Assembly (NCBI RefSeq): GCF_001263205.1
Contig: NZ_CP012333.1
Location: forward strand, 10,583,501-10,647,500
DNA length: 64,000 nucleotides
From: Labilithrix luteola
Lineage (GTDB): Bacteria > Myxococcota_A > Polyangia > Polyangiales > Polyangiaceae
Direction of reading: 5' to 3'
Each line of letters opens with the position of its first letter. Position 1 is the stretch's first letter. The translations under genes and the position numbers were made by a program. This document shows, one piece after another, positions 33,115 through 42,740 of this stretch. The notes beneath the pieces were generated by a model. It worked only from the letters and a program-made list of their open reading frames with translations, searched no databases and was not told the DNA's origin.

Positions 33115-34044
33115 TCAGCCGTGGCTGAGGATGGTCATCGTGACGAGGCCGACGAACCCGAGCAGGATCACCGCCACGAGGAGACGCGTGATGATGCGCT
33201 TACGGCGATTGCCGTCGAACCCATCGTAGTCGACCGGCGCGCGCGCGATCGCCGCGAGATCGATCTCGTCGCTCCGGCGCTGCGCCGTCATCACGAGACC
33301 GTAGCTCGTCACGACGGGCGGGCTCGACGCCGAGACCGACACCGGAATGGACGCGGTCTTTGCCGGGGGCGGAGCGCTGACGTGCTTCGGGGCCGAAGCA
33401 GCGGCCACAACGGGGGCTGCGGCGGCAGCGGCAGCCACCGGAACGGGGGGCGGCGCGGCAGCAGGCTTCACCTTCGCGGCGGTGTCGAGTTGAGCTTCGA
33501 GATCCTTCTGGCGCGCAACCACCGGCGTCATCGCCTCGGTCACCGCCGCACGCACGATCGTCCAGACCTCTTCGCGCATCGCCGTGGAGAGCGACGCGTT
33601 CGTGGCAGCCTGAACGGCCTGCGCAGCCGCAGCCGATGCCACGGCGGCGACCGTGGGAGCAGCCGGCGTGGGCTCGCCCTTGGTCGGCAAGGCCGGCGCG
33701 ACCTTCGCGGGCGGCGCCGCTGCGGGCTCGTCCTTGGTTTCGATGACCTCCCAATCGCTCGACGACGGCGCAAGACCGGGTTCGGTCGGCATGCGCGGGC
33801 GGGGCGAAATGGGAGCATTTGCACCGGTGTTCCCCGCGGGCGCAGGTACCGCGACCGCCGGAGGACGAGGTGAATGCACACCTGCAGCAGGTGCGCGAGG
33901 AGCTCCCGCGGGCGTCACTGCCCGAGGGGTGGAAGGAGCCTGCGGCCGCACGGGGGCGGCAGCGGCGTTCGTAGTGGTCGCCGTGCGGCGAGCCACGCCG
34001 GGACGTGCATCACGCGAATCGCTCACGCCCCCAGAGTCTCCCAT
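33115..34044 (-). CDS. Ala/Pro-rich tail-anchored protein of unknown function
   Basis: A 309-residue protein if started at ATG 34044 (MGDSGGVSD); a GTG six codons later is also possible, and an upstream extension to 34185 is not favoured. Residues 1-130 are low-complexity Ala/Pro/Thr. A predicted helix lies around residues 155-200 (SLSTAMREEVWTIVRAAVTEAMTPV, DLEAQLD). Another low-complexity stretch is followed by a conserved-looking block (TSYGLVMTAQRRSDEIDLAAIAR), then a basic patch and a single helix (IITRLLVAVILLGFVGLVTMTIL) three residues from the C-terminus. It is probably inserted post-translationally, facing the cytoplasm. No family recognised. Confidence 0.7.
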   Translation of the reverse strand: MGDSGGVSDSRDARPGVARRTATTTNAAAAPVRPQAPSTPRAVTPAGAPRAPAAGVHSPRPPAVAVPAPAGNTGANAPISPRPRMPTEPGLAPSSSDWEVIETKDEPAAAPPAKVAPALPTKGEPTPAAPTVAAVASAAAAQAVQAATNASLSTAMREEVWTIVRAAVTEAMTPVVARQKDLEAQLDTAAKVKPAAAPPPVPVAAAAAAAPVVAAASAPKHVSAPPPAKTASIPVSVSASSPPVVTSYGLVMTAQRRSDEIDLAAIARAPVDYDGFDGNRRKRIITRLLVAVILLGFVGLVTMTILSHG

Positions 34045-34379
34045 TGTCGCGCCGGAAGCTACGACGGATTGCGCCACCCACGCACGAGGCTCGCCGCCTT
34101 TGGCACCTCGCACGTGCGTCTGCTCCGCGACCCTACCTCCTGGCATGGAGCATCGAAGGAAGGACTTGACTGCCGGGAGCCCCACCTTCCGCGCTCGTAC
34201 CGACCGGCTCGAGCGCTGACCAGGCTTGCGGTTCGAAGGCGTGCGCCGAAGTCATGCTCGCGCTCGCGAGGCCCGCGTTTCAGGTTGAAATCGTGCGGCG
34301 GAACGAGACACGGCGCGCGCAATGCTTACTGTCTAGTGTCCGGTGCGGTCGCTCGATTGGCCGCCCTCAATGCCCTCCC
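34045..34379. other. Leader region of the sigma-factor gene
   Basis: These 335 bases separate the divergent tail-anchored protein and sigma-factor genes. A TTGAAA occurs near 34285, but no convincing -10 follows at the right distance. No open frame with a ribosome site was found. Promoters for both flanking genes are expected here. Confidence 0.35.
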
Positions 34380-35711
34380 ATGAACATCACCGCCCCGCAT
34401 GCAGGCACGACGACAACGGCTGAGCCCAAGCCGACGAAGACGCGTGCACCCCGTGTAGCGCGTGGTCGGGGGCGTCTCGAAACCGAAAACCGCGGCCGCG
34501 TCACGCGCCCGCGACGCACGGCTCCCGAGCGCCACGAGCAGCGCGTCGATCTCGACGGGATGTACCTCACCGAGATGGCTGCGAGCACGGTGCTCGGCAC
34601 CGAGCAGGAAACCGAGCTCGCCCGGAACATCGCCAACGCCGAGAAAGCCATTCTCGACGCCCTCTCCCGCGCTCCGGCCGGGATTCAGGCCCTCAAGCGC
34701 CTCGGTAACGAGGTAGCGAGCGGGTCCGTCGACATCCGTGACGTCCTCCTGAACCCCGATCAGGACGGGCTCGATCTCGTCGCCGTTCGCGAGCGCGTCC
34801 AGAACCTGCTCGCGACCGCCGACACCAAGGACGATTCCGCGCGCGCAGCCCTCGTCGACGCCTTGGCGGACATCCGCCTCGATGGGGAGATTATCGAGGG
34901 CGTGGTCGGCGCCATCCGCGCAGCCGCCGAGCTCGAAGGCGACGGACCGGACGCCGCAGCGCTCGGCGTCATCGAGCGCGCGCGTCGCGATCTCAAGCGC
35001 AACAAGGAGCGCTTCGTCGTAGGCAACCTGCGCCTCGTCGTGCTCTTTGCGCGCAAATACCTCAACCGCGGCGTTCCGCTCCTGGACCTCATTCAGGAGG
35101 GCAACCTCGGACTCATGCGCGCGGCGGACAAATTCGACCACCGTCGAGGCTTCCGCTTCAGCACCTACGCGGCGTGGTGGATCAAGCAAGCTCTTCAGCG
35201 AGCCCTGCTCGATCGAACGCTCCGCCTGCCCGTGCACGTCGCCGACGATCGGCGTCGCGTCGGAAAGGTGCGCGCCGCGTTCCAGGCGCAGCACCTTCGC
35301 GAGCCTACGGCCGACGAGATCTCGAACCTCTCGGGCCTCGCACGCGAGCGTGTTCTGAACATCCTGTCCCTCCCCGCCCAGCCCGCGAGCCTCGACACCC
35401 CGATGGGTGAAGACGGCGACGCGAGCCTCGGGGACATCGTCGCCTCCCCCGTTGCTCCGCCGGATCATACCGTTGCGCAGCGCGCGCTCAGCTTCCAGCT
35501 GGCGGGCATGCTCGACGCGCTCACACCTCGCGAGCAGCAGGTCGTGCGGATGCGCTTCGGCATCGGAGGCACGCGCGAGCACACGCTCGAAGAGGTCGGT
35601 CGCGCGCTGTCGCTCACGCGCGAACGAATCCGTCAGATCGAGCGTGCCGCACTCGACAAGCTCCGCGCCCGTTCGGAACGCGTGCAGCTTCGCAGCTACC
35701 TCGACACCTGA
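34380..35711 (+). CDS. Sigma-70 family sigma factor, RpoD/group 2 type
   Basis: A 443-residue protein. Region 1.2 (VDLDGMYLTEMAASTVLGTEQETELAR) follows a ~55-residue basic, Pro/Thr-rich lead without acidic region 1.1. Region 2 (NLRLVVLFARKYLNRGVPLLDLIQEGN, FSTYAAWWIKQALQRALLD), region 3 (LREPTADEISNLSGLARERV) and region 4 (LTPREQQVVRMRFGIGG, LSLTRERIRQIERAALDKLR) are all present. A ~100-residue acidic insert sits between 1.2 and 2. Lack of 1.1 and modest length suggest an alternative RpoS/SigB-like group 2 factor rather than the housekeeping one. It may serve stationary-phase or development genes, as group 2 factors do in Myxococcus. Confidence 0.92.
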   Translation: MNITAPHAGTTTTAEPKPTKTRAPRVARGRGRLETENRGRVTRPRRTAPERHEQRVDLDGMYLTEMAASTVLGTEQETELARNIANAEKAILDALSRAPAGIQALKRLGNEVASGSVDIRDVLLNPDQDGLDLVAVRERVQNLLATADTKDDSARAALVDALADIRLDGEIIEGVVGAIRAAAELEGDGPDAAALGVIERARRDLKRNKERFVVGNLRLVVLFARKYLNRGVPLLDLIQEGNLGLMRAADKFDHRRGFRFSTYAAWWIKQALQRALLDRTLRLPVHVADDRRRVGKVRAAFQAQHLREPTADEISNLSGLARERVLNILSLPAQPASLDTPMGEDGDASLGDIVASPVAPPDHTVAQRALSFQLAGMLDALTPREQQVVRMRFGIGGTREHTLEEVGRALSLTRERIRQIERAALDKLRARSERVQLRSYLDT

Positions 35712-35738
35712 GCTCGCTCGCAGCTACAACCGGGCTGC

Positions 35739-36668
35739 ATGCGATTCTGCGGCAGGCTTCTCTTCGTCACCTGTCTCGCGACAGGGCCGGTGACGGGAGT
35801 CGCTTGCCAGCCGCAGGCACCGAAGGCGGTCGTCCCGTTCGTCGAAAATGACTTTGCTCGGGCCCTCGCCGAAGCAAAGGCGACGGGAAGGCCGCTCTTC
35901 GTCGAGGTGGGAACCGCGTGGTGTCCCCCCTGCCAGCAGCTCGCACGCGAGGTCTTCCCCGATCCGGCGCTCGCCACGCTGCGCGATGCCTTCGTATGGC
36001 TCTCCATCGATGCCGATGCGTCGTCGAACGAGCCCTTCCTCGCGCGCTTCCCGGCTCGTGGTTTTCCCACGCTCTACGTCATCGAGCCCGCGAGCGAGAA
36101 GGTCGTCGTGACCGAGGCGGGAGGAACGACGACGAGCATGCTCCGGGTGATGCTCCTTGCGAGCCAGAAGGCCATCGCCATGGCGAGGACCAACCCAAAG
36201 GACGACGCCACGGCGGCCGAACGATGGTCGAGCGCGCTCGACGCAGCGTCGCAGGACGCCCCCGGCCTGGACCTTCGCATCGCGTTCGATCGGCGGCGTC
36301 TCCTGGCATACGCGGCGCTCGGCGCCGTCGAACGCATCCTTCCGTCGCTGGAACGAAGCGAACACGACCTCCCGACCAGCGCCGACCCTCCCATGCTGAT
36401 CGCCTACGTCGATTGGAAGCTCGGAAGGCTCGACGACGCGCGTGGAGCGCTCGCGCGCGCAAAGATGCGCCTCGCCGGAGAGCCCGCTCAGAGAACGCTC
36501 GACGTCTACTTGCTGGAAGCCGACGTCGCGCGGGCGGCGGGCGACGTTCGAGGGGAACGCGCCGCGCTCGTCGAAGGCCTTGCCCGAACGAAGGGCGCTC
36601 CCCTCTCGAAGGCAGAAGACGCGTCCCGCAACAAGTTGCGCCTGCGCTTGAGTTCGCTGCCGCCCTGA
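35739..36668 (+). CDS. Thioredoxin-like lipoprotein
   Basis: A 309-residue protein. The signal peptide ends TGVACQ (lipid Cys23). Residues 35-150 form a thioredoxin fold with EVGTAWCPPCQQLAREVF (Cys62, Cys65) and FPARGFPTLYVIEP with the cis-Pro. This WCPPC form and the adjacent 'cis-Pro after GFPT' resemble the DsbD C-terminal and thioredoxin-7-like group. The second half is helical with TPR-like repeats (LGRLDDARGALARAKMRLAG). It lies 107 bases before cydA on the same strand; a role in envelope disulfide reduction is inferred. Confidence 0.86.
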   Translation: MRFCGRLLFVTCLATGPVTGVACQPQAPKAVVPFVENDFARALAEAKATGRPLFVEVGTAWCPPCQQLAREVFPDPALATLRDAFVWLSIDADASSNEPFLARFPARGFPTLYVIEPASEKVVVTEAGGTTTSMLRVMLLASQKAIAMARTNPKDDATAAERWSSALDAASQDAPGLDLRIAFDRRRLLAYAALGAVERILPSLERSEHDLPTSADPPMLIAYVDWKLGRLDDARGALARAKMRLAGEPAQRTLDVYLLEADVARAAGDVRGERAALVEGLARTKGAPLSKAEDASRNKLRLRLSSLPP

Positions 36669-36775
36669 ACGGCGGCACACGCGACAAGTCCCGTGACAAC
36701 TCGCGTGACGATGCGCGAAACGACTCCGCAGCCGCTTGTCGAGGCGCCGAGTCGACTCCATCGTGGCCGCCCATC

Positions 36776-38152
36776 ATGGGCAGCGTTGGTTGGAGCCGGC
36801 TCCAGTTCGGTTTCACGATCACCTATCACTATTTGTTTCCACAGCTCACGATGGGACTGGCCCTCCTCATCGTGGTTTTCAAGGCGCTCGCGCTCCGTAC
36901 GAAGAAGCCGGAGTACGACGATCTCGCGCGATTCTGGGCTCGCATCTTCGGCATCAACTTCGCGGTCGGCGTCGTCACGGGCATCCCCATGGAGTTCCAG
37001 TTCGGCACGAACTGGGCGCGATTCTCCAATTTCTCCGGCGGCGTGATCGGCCTGACGCTCGCGATGGAGGGCATGTTCGCCTTCTTCGCCGAGTCCGCCT
37101 TTCTCGGCCTCTTTCTCTTCGGGGAGAAGCGGATCGGGCCGCGCGCGCACTTCGTCTCCGCGTTCATGATCTTCGTGGGGTCGTGGCTCTCCGGCTACTT
37201 CATCGTGGCCACGAACGCGTTCATGCAGCACCCCGCGGGGCACACGCTCGACGAGAGCGGAAGGCTCGTGCTGTCCGACGTCTTCGCGTTCCTCTTCAAC
37301 CCGTGGGCGCTCTGGCAATACGCCCACACGATGAGCGCGGCGGTCATTACGAGCGCCTTCGTGGTGTGCGCGGTGGCGGCCTACTGGACGCTCATGCACC
37401 GGCACGAGCGGCATGCCCGGACGGCACTGCGCGTCGGCATCGTTGCCGGACTCATTGCATGCGTAATGCAAATTTTCCCCACGGGTGATCAGCACGGCAA
37501 GATGGTGGCCGCACACCAGCCGGCCGCGCTCGCCGCGATGGAGGGCAAGTTCGAGACGAGCACGCACGCGGAGCTCGCCATCATCGGCCAGCCCAACATC
37601 GAAGAGCGGCGGCTCGAGAACCCCATCGTCGTACCGCACATCCTGAGCTTTCTCGCCTACGGCTCCTTCGGCGCACAGGTCAAAGGGCTCGACGACATCC
37701 CGCACGACGAGTGGCCCGACAACATCGAGCTCCTCTACTACGCGTACCACGTGATGGTGGGCCTAGGGACCTTGCTCGTGGCCATCATGGGGATCGCTGC
37801 GCTCCTGCTCTACAAAGACCGTCTGATGCGCACGCGCCCGGTCCTCTGGGTGCTGATGCTCTCCTTTCCCTTCCCGTACATCGCCACGACGGCAGGCTGG
37901 ATGACCGCCGAGCTCGGACGGCAACCGTGGCTCGTCTACGGTCTCATGCGCACGGTGCATGGGAGCTCGCCGCGCGTGAGCTCCGGCAGCGTGGCCTTCA
38001 CGACAATCGGGTACATGGGCCTGTACACGCTACTGAGCGTGCTCTTCGTGTTTCTCGTCGGACGCGCGGTCGCGCGAGGCCCAGAACACCACGGCCCAGA
38101 ACACCAGGGGGAGAACGACGCCGAGCACGAGCCCAAGCCGCAGGAGGCATGA
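36776..38152 (+). CDS. cydA: Cytochrome bd quinol oxidase subunit I
   Basis: A 458-residue membrane protein. GWSRLQFGFTITYHYLFPQLT includes the haem ligand His18. GTNWARFSNFSGGVIG and LTLAMEGMFAFFAESAFLGLFLFG are conserved helices; VGSWLSGYFIVATNAFMQHPAG and the GRQPW motif follow. About nine hydrophobic helices are present. The stretch between helices VI and VII is short, so it is a short-Q-loop (CIO-like) enzyme. It oxidises quinol and reduces O2 to water without pumping protons. It overlaps the earlier frame only by chance and is four bases from cydB. No cydX or cydCD gene is adjacent. Confidence 0.95.
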   Translation: MGSVGWSRLQFGFTITYHYLFPQLTMGLALLIVVFKALALRTKKPEYDDLARFWARIFGINFAVGVVTGIPMEFQFGTNWARFSNFSGGVIGLTLAMEGMFAFFAESAFLGLFLFGEKRIGPRAHFVSAFMIFVGSWLSGYFIVATNAFMQHPAGHTLDESGRLVLSDVFAFLFNPWALWQYAHTMSAAVITSAFVVCAVAAYWTLMHRHERHARTALRVGIVAGLIACVMQIFPTGDQHGKMVAAHQPAALAAMEGKFETSTHAELAIIGQPNIEERRLENPIVVPHILSFLAYGSFGAQVKGLDDIPHDEWPDNIELLYYAYHVMVGLGTLLVAIMGIAALLLYKDRLMRTRPVLWVLMLSFPFPYIATTAGWMTAELGRQPWLVYGLMRTVHGSSPRVSSGSVAFTTIGYMGLYTLLSVLFVFLVGRAVARGPEHHGPEHQGENDAEHEPKPQEA

Positions 38153-38155
38153 GCC

Positions 38156-39199
38156 ATGCAAGCGACCTGGTACTTCCTCCTTGCGCTCATGCTCGTCACC
38201 TACGCGGTGCTCGACGGCTTCGACTTCGGCGCCGGCATCGTGCACCTCTTCGTGGCCAAGACGGACGAGGAGCGCAGGCACGTTCTCGCCGCCATCGGCC
38301 CCGTGTGGGACGGCAACGAGGTATGGCTCATCGCCTCGGGCGGCGTGCTCGTCTTCTCGTTCCCTCGCGCGTACGCCGCGGCGTTCAGCGGCCTGTACCT
38401 TCCGCTGATGATGGTGCTCTGGCTGCTCGTCCTGCGCGGCCTCTCCATCGAGTTCCGCTCGAAGCTCGAGCATCCCCTCTGGCGCGCCGGCATGGACGCG
38501 GTGTTCACGTTCGCCTCGAGCGTCATGGCGATCGTACTCGGCGTCGCCCTCGGCAACGTGCTGCGTGGCGTACCGCTCGATGACAGCGGCTATTTCCAGT
38601 CCGATCTCTTCACCGACTTCGATCCTCGGGGCCCGCATTTCGGAGCGATCGACCTCTACACGGCGCTCGTCGGGCTCTTCGCGTTCGTCACGCTCGCGGC
38701 GCACGGCGCGACGTTCCTCGTCTGGAAGACGACCGGCGAGGTCCGCGACCGAAGTGCGCGGCTCGCGCGCCCGTTGTGGATCGTGGCCGTGGTGCTCGCC
38801 GTGTTCGTGACGGTCGCGACCGCGCTGACGCACGCCGATCACCTCGCCCACCTCGGCGCGCGGCCGTGGCTCTGGCCGTTGCCCCTCGTGGCCCTCGCCG
38901 CCGCGTTCTTCTGTCGTCACGCGCTCGCCCGCGGAGACGAGGGGCATGCGTTCCTCGCTTCGAGCGCGTTCGTTGCGTCGCTACTCGTCGCGACCGCGGG
39001 CACGCTCTTCCCGACCATCCTCCGCTCGACGGTCGCCCCGGACTTCACGCTCGACGCCTACAACGCGTCCTCACCACGTGCGACGCTTGCCCTCGGTCTC
39101 TTCGTCTGGGTTCCGGCGATCACCCTGGCGGTGGGCTATTTCGGCTACCTCTACCGTTCGTTCCATGGGAAGGTGCAGCGCGGCGACCACCACTACTGA
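38156..39199 (+). CDS. cydB: Cytochrome bd quinol oxidase subunit II
   Basis: A 347-residue polytopic protein. TYAVLDGFDFGAGIVHLF is the N-terminal family motif with the conserved Asp/Glu of the proton path, and IGPVWDGNEVWLIASGG is the second. GLYLPLMMVLWLLVLRGLSIEFR and AAHGATFLVWKTTGEV follow, with FPTILRSTV near the end. It pairs with CydA. The terminal ...DHHY is hydrophilic. An 11-bp direct repeat lies just after the stop at 39217-39239 with no known meaning. Confidence 0.95.
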   Translation: MQATWYFLLALMLVTYAVLDGFDFGAGIVHLFVAKTDEERRHVLAAIGPVWDGNEVWLIASGGVLVFSFPRAYAAAFSGLYLPLMMVLWLLVLRGLSIEFRSKLEHPLWRAGMDAVFTFASSVMAIVLGVALGNVLRGVPLDDSGYFQSDLFTDFDPRGPHFGAIDLYTALVGLFAFVTLAAHGATFLVWKTTGEVRDRSARLARPLWIVAVVLAVFVTVATALTHADHLAHLGARPWLWPLPLVALAAAFFCRHALARGDEGHAFLASSAFVASLLVATAGTLFPTILRSTVAPDFTLDAYNASSPRATLALGLFVWVPAITLAVGYFGYLYRSFHGKVQRGDHHY

Positions 39200-39297
39200 G
39201 TGGGGTCTCCGCGAAGTCCGATCGCGCCTCCGATCGCGCGCGGCAACCGAGCGGTCTAACGCTTCCACCGAAGGCGAGTCACATAAGGTGGTGCTCG

Positions 39298-40707
39298 ATG
39301 CACTTCGGCCTCCACCGCCCGCGGAAGGCACTCGCGACGGTCGCCGCCCTTCTCCTCCTGTCGGGATGCGCCTCCACCTCGCCGTCCGGCGCGTTCGGCG
39401 ACGTACGAACCGACGTCGCCAAACGTAGCGGCCACGATCTGCGGTGGGACCGCAACACCGCCGAAGACGAAGAGGCGCGCCGCGCGATCGATGGTCTCTT
39501 CGCCAAAGAGCTCACCGTCGACGCGGCCGTGCAGATCGCGCTGCTCGCGAGCCCGCATGTGCGAACCAAGCTCGAGGACCTCTCGATCGCGCAGGCCGAC
39601 CTGGTTCAGGCCGGGCTCCTCAAAAACCCCGTCTTCTCGATCGGTCAAACGGCCTGGGAGAGCGAGCACATCGATCCGAACGTGTTCGTTTCCATCGAGC
39701 AGGACTTCCTCGACATCGTCACGATGCCGGCGCGGAAGAAGATCGCGAAGGCGGAGCTCGAAGCGACCCGGCTCGACGTGGGCGACGCGGTCCTCGAGCT
39801 CGCCGCCGAGGTTCGCACGGCCTTCTTCAACGCGCAGGCCGCCAGCCAGGTCGTGGCGATGCGAAGGCTCGTGGCCGAAGCTGCCGAGACGTCCGCCGAG
39901 ATCGCCAAACGGCAGCACGACGCCGGCAACATGAACGACCTGTCGCTCGCCACCGAGCAAGCGCTCGCCGCCGAGACCGGGCTCGAACGCGCACGGGCCG
40001 AGGCCGAGGCCGCCGTCGCTCGCGAGGAGCTCAACAAGCGGATGGGTGCGTGGGGTCCGCGTACGAACTGGATCATATCCCAGAAGCTCCCCGAGCTGCC
40101 TCCCGTCGAACCACCGCTCGAGAGCCTGGAATCTCGGGCGATCGCCGATCGACTCGACATCGAAGCGGCGCGCCGTCAGGTGCAAGCGCTCGACTCCGCC
40201 GTGAGCCTGGCCAAGGCCACGCGCTGGACAGGCAGCATCACCGTGGGCCTCCAAGCGGGGCGCTTACGCAACTCGAAGCATCTGTCGTTCGGTCCGAGCG
40301 TCTCGGTCGAAGTGCCCCTCTTCGATCAGCGGCAAGCGGCCATCGCGCGGCTCGAAGCCATGCGACGGCAAGCCGACAATCATCTCCAGGAGCTCGCGAT
40401 CGACGTTCGCGCCGACGTCCGCTCCGCCCGGGCTCGCGTGCAGACAGCACGCACCATCGTCGAGACGTACGCGAAGGTCGTGGTCCCACTGCGCGAGCGC
40501 ATCGTCGCGCTCTCCCAACTGCATTACGACGCCATGTTGCTCGGCGTTTATCAGCTCATCGCCGCCAAGCAGTCCGAGTTCGACGCCTACCGGACCTACA
40601 TCGACGCGCTGCGCGACTACTGGCTCGCACGGAGCGACTTGGAGCGCGCCATCGGCAGCCGCCTCGAGCCCGTGCGCCCCGCGGCTGCAGTCAAGGAGAC
40701 GCCATGA
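39298..40707 (+). CDS. TolC-family outer membrane efflux lipoprotein
   Basis: A 469-residue protein with a lipoprotein signal ending LLSGC (Cys24). Two repeated halves of the outer-membrane factor fold are visible. First is LTVDAAVQIALLASPHVRTKLEDLSIAQADLVQAGLLKNP, then a long coiled coil (AEVRTAFFNAQAASQVVAMRRLVAEAAETSAEIAKRQ). The second half starts IADRLDIEAARRQVQALDSAV and ends QLHYDAMLLGVYQLIAAKQ. Such channels export metals or drugs through an RND or ABC partner. No pump or adaptor is encoded here; the overlap with a multicopper oxidase suggests a copper-handling role. Confidence 0.92.
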   Translation: MHFGLHRPRKALATVAALLLLSGCASTSPSGAFGDVRTDVAKRSGHDLRWDRNTAEDEEARRAIDGLFAKELTVDAAVQIALLASPHVRTKLEDLSIAQADLVQAGLLKNPVFSIGQTAWESEHIDPNVFVSIEQDFLDIVTMPARKKIAKAELEATRLDVGDAVLELAAEVRTAFFNAQAASQVVAMRRLVAEAAETSAEIAKRQHDAGNMNDLSLATEQALAAETGLERARAEAEAAVAREELNKRMGAWGPRTNWIISQKLPELPPVEPPLESLESRAIADRLDIEAARRQVQALDSAVSLAKATRWTGSITVGLQAGRLRNSKHLSFGPSVSVEVPLFDQRQAAIARLEAMRRQADNHLQELAIDVRADVRSARARVQTARTIVETYAKVVVPLRERIVALSQLHYDAMLLGVYQLIAAKQSEFDAYRTYIDALRDYWLARSDLERAIGSRLEPVRPAAAVKETP

Positions 40708-41996
40708 TTCGCTTCGTCGCCCTCGTCTTGTTCGTCCTGCTCACATTCGGTTCGCGGCTCGCATCGGCGCAGGCACCGGGCCACAGGCTCCCCTACGTCC
40801 CGGTGGTGACGCCGAACGGCTCCACGCTCCCCTTCACCATGAAAGACGGCGTGAAGGAGTTCCATCTGATCGCCGAGCCCGTGAAGCGCGAGTTCGCCCC
40901 GGGCATGATCGTCAACGCGTGGGGCTACAACGGCTCGACGCCCGGGCCGACCATCGAAGCGATCGAAGGCGATCGCGTGCGCATCTTCGTCACGAACAAG
41001 CTTCCGGAGCGCACGAGCGTCCACTGGCACGGCATCCTTTTGCCCAACGGCATGGATGGCGTCGCGGGCCTCAATCAGCCGCACATCGAGCCGAACCAGA
41101 CGTACGTCTACGAGTTCACGCTCAAGCAAAACGGCGTCTTCATGTACCACCCGCACTCGGACGAGATGGTGCAGATGGCGCTCGGGATGATGGGCTTCTT
41201 CGTCATCCACCCGCGCGTCCCCGAAGTCCCCAAGGTCGACCGACACTTCCTGGTGATGCTGGGCGAGTGGTTCGTCGAGCCGGGCACGGGCACGCCGAAC
41301 CCGAACATCATGACCGACTTCAACCTCTTCACCTTCAACAGCCGCGTGTGGCCCGGCACCGACCCGTGGGTGGTGAAGAAGGGCGAGCGCGTACGCTTCT
41401 CTTTCGGCAACCTGTCGATGGACAGCCACCCCATCCACGTCCACGGCTACCGCTTCAACGAGGTCGGCACCGACGGCGGCCCCGTACCGAAGTCCGCGCA
41501 GCGGCCGGAATCGACGGTCAACGTGCCCGTCGGCTCCACGCGCACCGTCGAGCTCGTCGCCAACGTCGAAGGCGACTGGGCATTCCACTGCCACAAGTCG
41601 CACCACACGATGAACGCGATGAACCACGACGTGCCAAACATGGTCGGCGTGAAGCAACCACCGGCGCTCGAGGAACGCGTGCGAGCCATCCTCCCCGGCT
41701 ACATGGCCATGGGCGAAACCGGTATGGCCAACATGATGGAGATGGGGCGCCCCAAGAACACGCTGCCGATGATGACGGGCGAAGGTCCGTTCGGGCCCAT
41801 CGAGATGGGCGGCATGTTCAGCGTGCTCAAAGTCCGAGCCGGGATCACGTCCTACGCCGATCCGGGGTGGTACAAGAATCCGCCCGGCACGGTGGCTCAC
41901 GAGGCACTGGCGAGCGAGGTACCTCACAACGCCGCGGGACACGGCGGAAAAGGCGGACAAAACGGGCAAGGCGGACCTGCGAAGCCGCCCCCCTGA
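40704..41996 (+). CDS. Multicopper oxidase, Met-rich (copper resistance type)
   Basis: A 430-residue periplasmic enzyme with a signal peptide ending ASA. All copper ligand motifs are present: HWHG (His107, His109), MYHPHSD (His149, His151), SHPIHVHG (His242, His245, His247) and HCHKSHH (His295, Cys296, His297, His300) with the axial region. The last 130 residues are Met-rich (MAMGETGMANMMEMGRP), like CueO/CopA regions that bind Cu(I). It probably oxidises Cu(I) or phenols in the envelope. The four-base overlap with the TolC gene indicates co-translation. Domain count is two clear cupredoxins, as in the short two-domain forms. Confidence 0.94.
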   Translation: MIRFVALVLFVLLTFGSRLASAQAPGHRLPYVPVVTPNGSTLPFTMKDGVKEFHLIAEPVKREFAPGMIVNAWGYNGSTPGPTIEAIEGDRVRIFVTNKLPERTSVHWHGILLPNGMDGVAGLNQPHIEPNQTYVYEFTLKQNGVFMYHPHSDEMVQMALGMMGFFVIHPRVPEVPKVDRHFLVMLGEWFVEPGTGTPNPNIMTDFNLFTFNSRVWPGTDPWVVKKGERVRFSFGNLSMDSHPIHVHGYRFNEVGTDGGPVPKSAQRPESTVNVPVGSTRTVELVANVEGDWAFHCHKSHHTMNAMNHDVPNMVGVKQPPALEERVRAILPGYMAMGETGMANMMEMGRPKNTLPMMTGEGPFGPIEMGGMFSVLKVRAGITSYADPGWYKNPPGTVAHEALASEVPHNAAGHGGKGGQNGQGGPAKPPP

Positions 41997-42080
41997 GCTC
42001 GCGTTCGCGCGATCCTCGCGAAACCACGTCCCGGACGTCCTAAGATCGGAGTGGCGCGCGACTTGCGAGGCAACCTGGAC

Positions 42081-42740
42081 ATGACCGACTCGGACGACTT
42101 CATGCAGACCATGGAGCTGCGCGAGCACCTCGTGCGTGAGGTCGCCCGTGAGGTCGAGGACGGCCGTGTGCTCGCCGCGCTCCGTGCGGTCCCGCGACAT
42201 CGTTTCGTGCCCGAGCACACGTTCGATGCAGCCTACACAGATCGTCCGCTACCGATCGGCTTCGGCGCCACCATTTCGCAGCCGACGGTCGTGGGCATGA
42301 TGAGCGAAGCGCTCGAGCTGGATGGCACCGAGCGCATTCTCGAGATCGGAACGGGCTCGGGCTATCAGACGGCGGTCCTCTCGCTGCTCGCGGCCGAGGT
42401 CGACACGATCGAGGTCATCCCGGAGCTCGCCGGTCGCGCACGGAAGATCCTCTCCGACATCCATTGCCGGAACGTGCACGTGCACGTCGGCGACGGGTGG
42501 AAGGGCCTTCCGGAGCGCGCTCCGTTCGATCGAATCGTCGTGACCGCCGCCCCTGACCATCTGCCCGAGGAGCTCGTCGACGAGCTCGCCGAAGGCGGTT
42601 TGCTCGTCGTTCCGGTCGGCCCGCAGACGCGCGATCAACGTCTCGAACGACATCGCAAGTTGCGCGGGGAGCTCGTTCGCGAAGACCTCGGCGCCGTGCG
42701 CTTCGTCCCGATGGTGCACACGCGCGCTCACGTCCGCTGA
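42081..42740 (+). CDS. pcm: Protein-L-isoaspartate O-methyltransferase
   Basis: A 219-residue protein from the ATG (MTDSDDFMQTMELREHLV); a GTG ten codons earlier is an alternative. The AdoMet motif is ILEIGTGSGYQTAVLSLLA, preceded by LPIGFGATISQPTVVGMM, the signature of Pcm. PERAPFDRIVVTAAPDHLPEELVDELAEGGLLVVPVG is the conserved core. It repairs isoaspartyl damage in proteins. It lies 84 bases after the multicopper oxidase and has no obvious functional link with it. Confidence 0.93.
   Translation: MTDSDDFMQTMELREHLVREVAREVEDGRVLAALRAVPRHRFVPEHTFDAAYTDRPLPIGFGATISQPTVVGMMSEALELDGTERILEIGTGSGYQTAVLSLLAAEVDTIEVIPELAGRARKILSDIHCRNVHVHVGDGWKGLPERAPFDRIVVTAAPDHLPEELVDELAEGGLLVVPVGPQTRDQRLERHRKLRGELVREDLGAVRFVPMVHTRAHVR

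Noticed and set aside
34285..34320. Promoter for the sigma factor starting from TTGAAA
   Set aside because: No -10-like sequence lies 16-18 bases downstream; the hexamer is probably chance.
39217..39239. Two 11-bp direct repeats TCCGATCGCGC after cydB
   Set aside because: They are short and isolated in GC-rich DNA; no regulator or mobile element is suggested.
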